From positions 1 to 46,585 of the IMG/VR virus record IMGVR_UViG_3300044910_000838: a DNA stretch of 46,585 bases; one strand, written 5' to 3'. This document shows positions 39,706 to 46,585 of this stretch, one piece after another. The notes under the pieces are model-generated. The model saw only the letters and a list, made by a program, of their open reading frames with translations, made no database searches and was not told the origin of the DNA. The position numbers and the translations under genes are program-made. Numbering within the stretch: the stretch's first letter is position 1; the number at the start of each line of letters is the position of its first letter. The stretch comes from a virus.

Positions 39706-39918
39706 TTAATCCTGTTTTATTTGATATTTTTCTACTATTGGTATTATATACCTTTTTCCTATTGTTGGACAACTATTTTTGTTAAGCTGATTAAAAATTT
39801 CCACTAATTCTTGGAGTTCTGGTCCCTTTTGAATTAGTGGATTATGTAATCTTAACATTGCTTCTATAGTATGACCCATAGAAAACATTATTTCTGATGT
39901 TCTAAACTCCTGGGCCAT
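39706..39918 (-). CDS. Hypothetical small helical protein, 70 aa
   Basis: Helical protein (SEIMFSMGHTIEAMLRLHNPLIQKGPELQELVEIFNQL) placed two bases before the metallopeptidase start, so it is probably in the same operon. No family recognised. Confidence 0.6.
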   Translation of the reverse strand: MAQEFRTSEIMFSMGHTIEAMLRLHNPLIQKGPELQELVEIFNQLNKNSCPTIGKRYIIPIVEKYQIKQD

Positions 39919-39924
39919 AACTTA

Positions 39925-41094
39925 TCACCAGTTTGACTCAGCAACATTTACAGGAACAATACCACCAGGACCAAATGCTAATTCAAGGCGAATTTTATAA
40001 GGAGGCATAAATTTTGCATAAGCTTTTCTAAATTCTTCTTCTTCATTATCATCATAAAGATTTTTTAATAATTGTGCTTTCTTTTTAAATTTTTCATATT
40101 CTGGACTTTGATCATTAACTTTATATGATATAGAAGGTCTTGACCTAGTGTTATCTGTAAAATTAGACATTGACATATAGTCCATATCATAAAGTGTATA
40201 AGGAACACCTTTAACTTTTAAATATTTTAAAAAGCCTTTTGCTTTAATTAAATCAAGCATTTCTTCCAAAGTTACATCATCAGCTTTATTCTTTTTATAT
40301 TCATTCAATCTTGACATTAATGCTTTTTGAACAGCATCATGATAAAGATTATCCGCAACAGGTTTTGAATGACCTGGACGTAATTGCAAAGGCATTTTAG
40401 ATGGTTTTCCTTCAAAATCAAAAACAAATTCATCTCCTATTTTTTTAGCTGCGTATCGTTCTTTTCTTTTAACTAATCTTCTATCATCATTTGATATTGC
40501 ATAAGCTTTTAATTGTCCATATAATGTTGTTTCTTTCAACAATTTTAATAAAATATTTGTTTGGCTATTAATTTTACTTTGAGAAACTGTTTTAATATTA
40601 TCATACACTTTAGCAGTTGAATAATGTTTAAATTCTTGCGTTTCTATAAACTCAGCTTTGTGTAATAAATCAGAAAATTTTTGTTGATTATCTTCTTTAA
40701 CATTATCTATTAAAGTTTGCGTATCAACAAATAATTCAAAAGACATTTTTGGAGGAGTGGAAAAATCAGCTTGATATTTTCTAATTAGACATACTTGAGT
40801 TCCATTACTTTCTATAAGAACCATTTTTACAATATCATCTTCCAAAATTACTTGTAATTCGCTATTAGTTTTAAAATCTTTTTCATTAACTATAGCATCA
40901 CTTCCAAAAGATAATGGAACACCTGCCGTTTTATTTAATTCATTTGTTTTACTTGAGCTTTTATAATTTAAACTATCCCCAAATTTAAATAAATTTTTAA
41001 ATTTTTTATCAACAAAATTTAAATTTCCCCAATTTTCATTTAATATTTGATCATTATTAGATAAATCTAATAATTCCTGTAATAATTGTAGCAT
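39925..41094 (-). CDS. Hypothetical protein, 389 aa
   Basis: No family recognised. The N-terminal half is mixed (ELQVILEDDIVKMVLIESNGTQVCLIRKYQAD); the C-terminal half is basic and helical and ends GPGGIVPVNVAESNW. It is the first gene of the operon that leads to the metallopeptidase/VWA pair, so it may work with them. An AATAAATA box lies upstream. Confidence 0.7.
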   Translation of the reverse strand: MLQLLQELLDLSNNDQILNENWGNLNFVDKKFKNLFKFGDSLNYKSSSKTNELNKTAGVPLSFGSDAIVNEKDFKTNSELQVILEDDIVKMVLIESNGTQVCLIRKYQADFSTPPKMSFELFVDTQTLIDNVKEDNQQKFSDLLHKAEFIETQEFKHYSTAKVYDNIKTVSQSKINSQTNILLKLLKETTLYGQLKAYAISNDDRRLVKRKERYAAKKIGDEFVFDFEGKPSKMPLQLRPGHSKPVADNLYHDAVQKALMSRLNEYKKNKADDVTLEEMLDLIKAKGFLKYLKVKGVPYTLYDMDYMSMSNFTDNTRSRPSISYKVNDQSPEYEKFKKKAQLLKNLYDDNEEEEFRKAYAKFMPPYKIRLELAFGPGGIVPVNVAESNW

Positions 41095-41118
41095 AAGATA
41101 ATTCCTGTATTAGTTTTG

Positions 41119-41147
41119 AATAAATAATATCATAATTTATATTTATT
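41119..41147. promoter_or_regulatory. Divergent late-promoter-like boxes
   Basis: AATAAATA on the plus strand (41119-41126) points to the gp13-like gene and AATAAATA on the minus strand (41140-41147) points to the 389-aa gene. Each has one mismatch to TATAAATA. The 71-bp gap holds nothing else I can identify. Confidence 0.4.
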
Positions 41148-41165
41148 AAAAGAGATTACAATCTT

Positions 41166-42656
41166 ATGTCATCCATATTAAATCTTATCTCAGAAGCTTC
41201 TGAAATAAAACTACAAACAGTTAGAACAACACCTACAAGTTTATCAATATCTTGGAATATTCCCACCAATTATGTTTCATATAATGGTGCTGTTATATTA
41301 CTATCTGATGAACCATTTACTAATGCCAATAATCCGACTAATGGACAAACATATACACCTTCATTAAACTATTTAATTCCTACAAATACGATTTCTGGAG
41401 CTAATGTTGTTGGAGCTTTTTATGGAGCATTAGGAGATAGTATTACTAGTACTTCATTAATTGTTTCTAATTTAGATGCAAATAAAGTTTATTATGCATC
41501 TATGTTTATTTGTGATAATGTTATTAATTATTTAATACCAGGAATTAAATCATATGCTGATTTTGGCGTATCAGAAAATCAAAGTTCTGAACTAAATTCT
41601 GGAAATATTCCTGAAGCAACAACTCCACCATTAAATCCTACATTAGGGCAAGTATTTTATAATCATTTAGTTAATAAAGTATTCATGTGGAATGGTTCAA
41701 CTTGGATGGATGCCTCACCAACTCCAGCTTTAACAGGAACTGCATTTCCAACTAATCCAGCACAAGGAATATTTTTCTATAATACAATTTCTAATTCATT
41801 ATTTGTTTATAATGGAACTGATTGGATTAAAGCTAATACTGCTCAGGAAGATGTTCCACTCTATAATAAATTATCAATAGGAACCGATGGAAGTATTGAT
41901 GAAAGAGTGAGATTAATTTCTGATGTAAAAGCTCAATTAGGTTGGCCAAAAATGTGTGTTGAACTAGATGAAAGTCAATTTGAAAATGCTATTAACCAAG
42001 CATTAAGAGAAGCAAGACGAAGATTGGATAGTGTCTATTACCATAAACACTTTTTATTTGGATTAAAACCTGATCAAAATATTTATTATCTTAATAATCC
42101 TGAAGATGATAGTAACAAAATTGTTAATGTTATAAAAATTCATAGATTGTCTACATTTGGTTTGAATGTTTTATCTAATGATGCTGGATTATATTCTCAA
42201 CCTTTTTTAAATCAATTGTTTTTAGCAGGAGCAACAATGGATTTATTAAGCATTCATTTAGTCGCTCAATTAGGTGAAACGTTTAGTTTATTATTTGCTC
42301 AAGCTCTTCAATTTGAATGGAGAGAAAACACTCGCGAATTAACAATTTTACGTAAATTATACAAAAATGAACCTGTTGTATTAGAATGTGTTATGGAGAA
42401 AACAGAACAGGATATATTAAAAGATAGATGGACATCTCAATGGATATTTGATTGGACACTTGCTGTATGTTATGAACAATTATCTAATATTAGGGGTAAA
42501 TTTCAAAGTCTTCCAGGTCCTAATGGAATTACTTTAAATGGATCTGAATTAGCTCAAAAAGCGGAGACAATGAAGATAGAACTTCTTCGCCAAGTAAATG
42601 ATTATGAAGTTGGAAGTAATATTGAGTTCGGAAATTCTTTTATTTTGTTTGGATAA
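41166..42656 (+). CDS. Neck protein gp13-like with extra N-terminal modules, 496 aa
   Basis: The C-terminal 260 residues match T4-type gp13: DERVRLISDVKAQLGWPKMCVELDESQFENAINQALREARRRLDSVYY, KIVNVIKIHRLS, and the helical end with WIFDWTLAVCYEQLSNIRGKF. Residues 14-135 look like a fibronectin-type beta domain (TVRTTPTSLSISWNIPTNY), and 150-225 carry two copies of the NPxxGxxFYNxxxNxLFxYNGTxW unit shared with the fibre protein at 34006-34656. It lies on the plus strand, convergent with gp15. Confidence 0.8.
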   Translation: MSSILNLISEASEIKLQTVRTTPTSLSISWNIPTNYVSYNGAVILLSDEPFTNANNPTNGQTYTPSLNYLIPTNTISGANVVGAFYGALGDSITSTSLIVSNLDANKVYYASMFICDNVINYLIPGIKSYADFGVSENQSSELNSGNIPEATTPPLNPTLGQVFYNHLVNKVFMWNGSTWMDASPTPALTGTAFPTNPAQGIFFYNTISNSLFVYNGTDWIKANTAQEDVPLYNKLSIGTDGSIDERVRLISDVKAQLGWPKMCVELDESQFENAINQALREARRRLDSVYYHKHFLFGLKPDQNIYYLNNPEDDSNKIVNVIKIHRLSTFGLNVLSNDAGLYSQPFLNQLFLAGATMDLLSIHLVAQLGETFSLLFAQALQFEWRENTRELTILRKLYKNEPVVLECVMEKTEQDILKDRWTSQWIFDWTLAVCYEQLSNIRGKFQSLPGPNGITLNGSELAQKAETMKIELLRQVNDYEVGSNIEFGNSFILFG

Positions 42657-42657
42657 A

Positions 42658-43416
42658 TCAGCCGCTATCTTTATTAATAACAGATACAGAGAATAATGAC
42701 CCTTCTGAGAAGGATTGTTGTTCTCCGTTTTCATCATATTCCATAACTACAAACCCATTCATATTACCAATTCTTAAGATAATTTCTTGGATAATGTTAT
42801 CTCGTAATTCCATTGGAGCAGATAAATTGATTGGCATTGTAAAATTTAAAGACCATTGAACTATTCTTTTATCTTGACCCATTGGATAATTTTCTTCGTT
42901 ATTAATTCCTGTCAATTCTACATGAGTTAATCGCGTCCAATCTAATGCTTTATCATTTTTCTGAATTTGAACAGTTGGGTCAAATAGTAAAAGTATTTGT
43001 TCTAGTATCTGATGTAATTGGTCTGTATTAGACGCATAAATTCCTAATTCCATATTAAGATTGTAAGGTATAGGCATTAGGCGATAAACAACTTCTAAAT
43101 CTTCAGGAAATAAACCACCTGCTGGTAGGTATTGTCTTCTGTCAATAGTGCCAACACCTTTTCTTCTTTCAGGAGCTAATTCAATTCCTTGCATATTAAC
43201 TGCCATCATTGGAAGAGAGAACGGTTTATTTTGAGTATGGGCAGCTTGAATTGCAGCAACTACTCTATCTCTGTTACCAATTGAGATAGGAACTTGTATC
43301 ATTGCAGAAATTCCATCAGCATTTTTTCCTGTTTGGACATGAAGTCCTACAAAGATACCAACAAATTGTTTTATATAATCTTTTAATTGAGCTTTATACC
43401 AATAATTGTTTATCAT
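42658..43416 (-). CDS. Tail sheath stabiliser gp15-like, 252 aa
   Basis: The layout matches T4 gp15: INNYWYKAQLKDYIKQFVGIFVGLHVQTG, MIQVPISIGNRDRVVAAIQ, MPIPYNLNMELGIYASNTDQLHQILEQILLLFDPTVQIQ, then RIVQWSLNFTMPINL. gp15 caps the tail tube and sheath and joins the tail to the neck. The start overlaps gp4 by four bases (ATGA). Confidence 0.85.
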   Translation of the reverse strand: MINNYWYKAQLKDYIKQFVGIFVGLHVQTGKNADGISAMIQVPISIGNRDRVVAAIQAAHTQNKPFSLPMMAVNMQGIELAPERRKGVGTIDRRQYLPAGGLFPEDLEVVYRLMPIPYNLNMELGIYASNTDQLHQILEQILLLFDPTVQIQKNDKALDWTRLTHVELTGINNEENYPMGQDKRIVQWSLNFTMPINLSAPMELRDNIIQEIILRIGNMNGFVVMEYDENGEQQSFSEGSLFSVSVINKDSG

Positions 43417-43982
43417 GATTTAGGTTTCCGAGGTTTTTTAGTTCCAATATTAGGTTTAGCATTAGTGGTAGTTCTTTTAGGAGCTTTAGCTTTTTTAGGA
43501 GCAATTGGTTTTATTATTTTAGGTTTTATATTTTTCTTTTTAGATGGTTTATCAGATTGTTTGAATAAAGACAATTCTGTTAATACTCTAAATTGCATAC
43601 CATTAGAAGATGCAAATGCTTTTGCTGCTTTCCATTTAGCTTCATTAATCATAAGAGCTTTTTTATCATATTCAGTTTTAGCAGCTTCAGCAGTACTTTC
43701 TTTCAATGGCTTTACTTCAACAATTTCTTTAACTAAATTGCCAGATTTATCTTTATACTCAACATAAAAATCTGGAAAATATTTATGAACTCGTCTATCA
43801 ATTGGACTGATATATTGTAAAGAAAACTCCTCACTTGCCCAACGCATTACAGATACTGATAAATCAAAAAATTTGCAAACCTGAGTTTCCCACCTTGATC
43901 GACAAACAATATTATTTGGATTACCAATATATTTGCTAGGATTTTTTGGTATATATCTACTTTTTATTCCGTTAGTTGCCAT
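43413..43982 (-). CDS. Head completion protein gp4-like, 189 aa
   Basis: IPKNPSKYIGNPNNIVCRSRWETQVCKFFD, ISPIDRRVHKYFPDFYVEYKDKSG and IVEVKP match T4 gp4. The YFPDFYV...EVKP pattern is a PD-(D/E)XK nuclease-like core. The C-terminal 45 residues are extremely Lys/Pro-rich and extend beyond what I recall of T4 gp4. An exact TATAAATA promoter lies upstream. Confidence 0.88.
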   Translation of the reverse strand: MATNGIKSRYIPKNPSKYIGNPNNIVCRSRWETQVCKFFDLSVSVMRWASEEFSLQYISPIDRRVHKYFPDFYVEYKDKSGNLVKEIVEVKPLKESTAEAAKTEYDKKALMINEAKWKAAKAFASSNGMQFRVLTELSLFKQSDKPSKKKNIKPKIIKPIAPKKAKAPKRTTTNAKPNIGTKKPRKPKS

Positions 43983-44010
43983 TTTTTGAATTTATAAATA
44001 CATAAAATTA

Positions 44011-44018
44011 TATTTATA
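44011..44018 (-). promoter_or_regulatory. Late promoter TATAAATA for gp4-gp15
   Basis: Exact match to the T4 late consensus on the minus strand, 29 nt before the gp4 ATG. It overlaps the stop of the last gene of the right array. Confidence 0.65.
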
Positions 44019-44565
44019 ATTTGGCGTATGAACTTAATTTATTAGTTATTAATTCTTCCTGACATTCTAATATGTCTCTATCAGATTTGAGATGTTTATC
44101 TATAATTTCTTTTATGCTAATTAATGTTCTATCTCTAGCAAATGCTGTTGAATTTCTCATAAAAGCTATAGCACGCAATTGATTTATTTGTAGCAAACCT
44201 AATATATGTGAAGTTATGCTTTCAGGCAAATATAAAACACTTTTAATATAACCACCTGAATATTGTTTACCAATACCTTGTAAATTTTCAATAGGATTAT
44301 TATGACAATAAAGACTTGAATTAATTTTTAAAGCGCAGAATTTTAGAGAGGTTAATTGATTATATTGGCAAAAATAATCTCCATGGACTTCTTTTGGCCC
44401 ACCTTCTAAAGAAGTTAATTCGTTAGAATTTACAGCAAATTGTCCTTTAACTATTTTAGGAACTTCGAAAGGACAATCTAATAAAGATCCTTTTAATTTT
44501 GGATATAAATCCATTAAATAAACATCATCTTTTCCTTCTTTCAAGAATGATTTAAAATTTTGCAT
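44014..44565 (-). CDS. Last member of the right tandem array, LRR-like, 183 aa
   Basis: Starts MQNFKSFLKEGK and ends SDRDILECQEELITNKLSSYAKL, the most drifted tail of the set. It has three clear repeat units (LLDCPFEVPKIVKGQFAVNSN, ELTSLEGGPKEVHGDYFCQYN, QLTSLKFCALKINSSLYCHNN), then ILGLLQINQLRAI. No further array gene follows. Function unknown. Confidence 0.8.
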   Translation of the reverse strand: MQNFKSFLKEGKDDVYLMDLYPKLKGSLLDCPFEVPKIVKGQFAVNSNELTSLEGGPKEVHGDYFCQYNQLTSLKFCALKINSSLYCHNNPIENLQGIGKQYSGGYIKSVLYLPESITSHILGLLQINQLRAIAFMRNSTAFARDRTLISIKEIIDKHLKSDRDILECQEELITNKLSSYAKL

Positions 44566-45124
44566 AGTATCTAAATCCTTTAGTAATTAATTCTTCCTGA
44601 CATTCTAATATATCTCTATCTGAAGATAAATGTTTATTTATTATATCCTGTATATCTCGATTTGAGTTAAATCTAAAATTTTTTAATCCTTTTATTTTAA
44701 GTACTCCTAAAATGTTTGAAGTGATTTTTGTGGTGTCGCAATTTAATACATCACCAATCTCTAATAGATAATCTTTACCAATTCCTTTTAATGAAGTAAT
44801 TTTTGTTCCTGCACAGTCGAATGAACCACCAACTTTTTTTGGTGCAAACTCTAATGAAGTGATTTTAGAAAACCAGCATAAATAATTTCCACCAACTTCT
44901 ATGGGTCCATATTCCAATGAAGTGATTTTTGAATTTGCACAATTAAATTCTCCATCAACTATAGTCGGACATCCTTTTAATGATTTTAAACTTTTGACAT
45001 CGCAAATAAAGTTTCTACTGACATGTGAAGGATATGATTGGATTAAAAATCCTTCTTGCGAAACATGTTTTGGAAAAAGTAAAAAGTTTTCTTCTTCTGT
45101 TAGAAAAGATTTAAAGTTTTGCAT
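44552..45124 (-). CDS. Tandem-array paralogue, clearest LRR-like member, 190 aa
   Basis: Starts MQNFKSFLTEEE and ends DRDILECQEELITKGFRYYAKF. Four repeat units of about 20 residues are evident (LKSLKGCPTIVDGEFNCANS, KITSLEYGPIEVGGNYLCWF, KITSLEFAPKKVGGSFDCAG, KITSLKGIG). Each has LxSLxxxPxxVxGxFxC, the unit of phage leucine-rich-repeat-like proteins. ILGVLKIKGLKNF then leads to the tail. Function unknown. Confidence 0.82.
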   Translation of the reverse strand: MQNFKSFLTEEENFLLFPKHVSQEGFLIQSYPSHVSRNFICDVKSLKSLKGCPTIVDGEFNCANSKITSLEYGPIEVGGNYLCWFSKITSLEFAPKKVGGSFDCAGTKITSLKGIGKDYLLEIGDVLNCDTTKITSNILGVLKIKGLKNFRFNSNRDIQDIINKHLSSDRDILECQEELITKGFRYYAKF

Positions 45125-45839
45125 ATTGTCTTAAACCATTAGTAATTAATTCTTCTTGACATTCTAACACATCTCTATCCTGAACTAAATGTTTATTAAC
45201 AATAACTTGAGCTTTTAATTTGTTGTTAATATCAGGATATCTATGTTGAGAAGAACCAGTAATTAAAAAATTCTCCAATTTGTTAATTAAAAGAAATGAT
45301 AAAAATCCATTATAATTATAAGGTAATATTATTTTTCTAACTTGTTTAACAGTTTTATTAATATGATTAGAGATAGGCATATCTATCCAATTAAATAATA
45401 ATCCTTTTATTGTAGAAGGACAACCTTCAAGAGATTTAATTCCATGACATTCCATAACATTAAAAGCACCTTTAACTATATCTGGTAATCCTATTAAAGA
45501 TGTTATATTTAATGTTTCTAATGATAAATCTCCATTTCTTGTTGGATTTTTCCATTCTTTAAATTGAAATGGTAAATATTTTCCACCTTGATAATCAATT
45601 AGTAAACTATCATCAATAAATGGCCAATCGCTAAGTATTTCAAATTTTCCATTTTTCATACTACCCTGAAGAAAAACTTCACCAGAAGAAGGTTCTACTT
45701 GAGAATAAAATATTTTCCCATCTAATTCATCTTCTTGCCAATTTTTAAGCTTTGCTAATTCTTCATTAGTTGTTATTTGCCAAGGATATTGTTTTTCCTC
45801 ATCATTTTCTTTTAATAAGAATGATTTAAAGTTTTGCAT
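45111..45839 (-). CDS. Tandem-array paralogue, 242 aa
   Basis: Starts MQNFKSFLLKEND and ends DRDVLECQEELITNGLRQYAKL. The centre has weaker repeat units (LNITSLIGLPDIVKGAFNV, GIKSLEGCPSTIKGLLFNW) and FLSFLLINKLENFL before the tail. Overlaps both neighbours by 14 nt. Function unknown. Confidence 0.8.
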   Translation of the reverse strand: MQNFKSFLLKENDEEKQYPWQITTNEELAKLKNWQEDELDGKIFYSQVEPSSGEVFLQGSMKNGKFEILSDWPFIDDSLLIDYQGGKYLPFQFKEWKNPTRNGDLSLETLNITSLIGLPDIVKGAFNVMECHGIKSLEGCPSTIKGLLFNWIDMPISNHINKTVKQVRKIILPYNYNGFLSFLLINKLENFLITGSSQHRYPDINNKLKAQVIVNKHLVQDRDVLECQEELITNGLRQYAKL

Positions 45840-46503
45840 ATTGTCTAAACCCTTTAGTAATTAATTCTTCCTGACATTCTAACACATCTTTATCAGTATA
45901 AAAATGTTTTATAACAATACCACACCATTTATCAATGAATCTACCTTCTTCAAGTTTTCCAAGTTTTTTAATCAATAATAATCCTAATACGCTATCTTTA
46001 ATTCGTCTAGGAACATCAATAATTAGGCATTCTCCAGAAATAATTTTATGAATATTATGCAAAGAGCTTGGAGGTGCTGATACACCATCTATTCCTAAAT
46101 AAATTTTACTAGAAGTATCAACATTGAACTCTGGTAAACCATATGTTATATAGCAAAAGTCAGTATTATCGCTAATAGATTTTCCTGAAACATAAGGTAA
46201 TTGTTCAAATACATCTTTAACTTGTTCTATTATAGGTTCATGACTAGCATCACTTCCAAATTTAGCTTCTAATACATTAAATTGAAAACCTAATTTTATT
46301 TGACTATTATCTATTCTTCCAAATCTGTGATAAAGTTTTGTTCCACTAGGTAATGGATTATCTTTAAACATTTGAACAATATCATTAGTTACTTTATCTT
46401 CATTAATATCAGCATTTGGTTTTTTATTTATTATTAATGTTTTTCCAAATCGTAAATACCCTTTTTTATCTTCTTCTGATAAAAATGATTTAAAGTTTTG
46501 CAT
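45826..46503 (-). CDS. Tandem-array paralogue, 225 aa
   Basis: Starts MQNFKSFLSEEDK and ends TDKDVLECQEELITKGFRQYAKL. The first half does not look like a leucine-rich repeat (YLRFGKTLIINKKPNADINEDKV); the second half has VLGLLLIKKLGKL before the tail. Function unknown. Confidence 0.8.
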   Translation of the reverse strand: MQNFKSFLSEEDKKGYLRFGKTLIINKKPNADINEDKVTNDIVQMFKDNPLPSGTKLYHRFGRIDNSQIKLGFQFNVLEAKFGSDASHEPIIEQVKDVFEQLPYVSGKSISDNTDFCYITYGLPEFNVDTSSKIYLGIDGVSAPPSSLHNIHKIISGECLIIDVPRRIKDSVLGLLLIKKLGKLEEGRFIDKWCGIVIKHFYTDKDVLECQEELITKGFRQYAKL

Positions 46504-46585
46504 ATTGTCTTAATCCATTAGTAATAAGTTCTTCCTGACATTCTAATACATCATTATCATTCTCTAAATGTTTATTTAAAATTTT
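46490..46585 (-). CDS. Tandem-array paralogue, C-terminal fragment cut by window edge
   Basis: Only the last 31 residues are visible (KILNKHLENDNDVLECQEE..., ending RQYAKL). It overlaps the next gene's ATG by 14 nt, as in the rest of the array, so the right array continues beyond this edge. Confidence 0.8.
   Translation of the reverse strand, partial: KILNKHLENDNDVLECQEELITNGLRQYAKL

Noticed and set aside
1-46585. Circular closure of the window through the two partial array genes
   Set aside because: Joining the left partial (80 nt, two bases over a codon) to the right partial puts the tail out of frame and gives an early stop; the two fragments are different genes.

Overview
The window is a compact, strongly AT-rich stretch of a T4-superfamily myovirus genome. 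The evidence is a set of T4-type genes: terminase large subunit (gp17), neck protein gp13, tail completion protein gp15, head completion protein gp4, replicative helicase gp41, primase gp61, B-family DNA polymerase gp43, DsbA and DexA. Late-promoter motifs close to TATAAATA support this. The host is probably a Gram-negative proteobacterium: there is an exported lytic transglycosylase, a signal-peptide protein, and a CCA-adding enzyme of the gammaproteobacterial type. I could not name the host or a close phage relative from sequence alone. Almost all genes lie on the minus strand, so transcription runs from high to low coordinates; only four genes or groups break this pattern.

Layout. (1) Positions 1-3295 and 44014-46585 hold two runs of tandem paralogues that extend off both window edges. 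Each gene starts MQNFK-like and ends with a near-invariant (D/E)RDxLECQEELITNGxxxYAKL/F tail around a highly divergent middle; each neighbouring pair overlaps by 14 nt. (2) 3295-9701: a RimK-like ATP-grasp ligase fused to a retropepsin/RimB-like domain, then large acidic-linker proteins. (3) 9702-10155: a non-coding gap with a strong paired RNA-like element. (4) 10156-14981: tail-fibre/adhesin block. (5) 15052-19973: replication block in which gp41 helicase is broken into two genes by a split intein, with a Vsr/EDxHD-type homing endonuclease gene between the halves; primase lies upstream. (6) 20017-28790: accessory and lysis/nucleotide genes, including a GIY-YIG-type homing endonuclease and a PD-(D/E)XK exonuclease on the plus strand. 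(7) 28804-33937: DNA polymerase lacking its C-terminal half, DsbA, DexA, a P-loop kinase. (8) 34006-43982: structural and packaging genes, with a mini-intein in the Walker A motif of terminase and a VWA/metallopeptidase pair.

Regulation visible in sequence. Seven sites share a TTTACT(TTTT) box, a 16-17 nt spacer and a TATAAT-like box (sigma70-like, probably early), and about ten sites resemble the T4 late promoter. Four intergenic hairpins look like terminators.

The most interesting system is the helicase locus: a trans-splicing split intein plus a nested endonuclease whose ribosome-binding site is buried in a 20-bp hairpin, with promoters placed so that their transcripts would lose the blocking arm. 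This resembles the control of T4 I-TevI. Close behind are the terminase Walker A intein, the broken DNA polymerase and the constant-variable-constant paralogue arrays.
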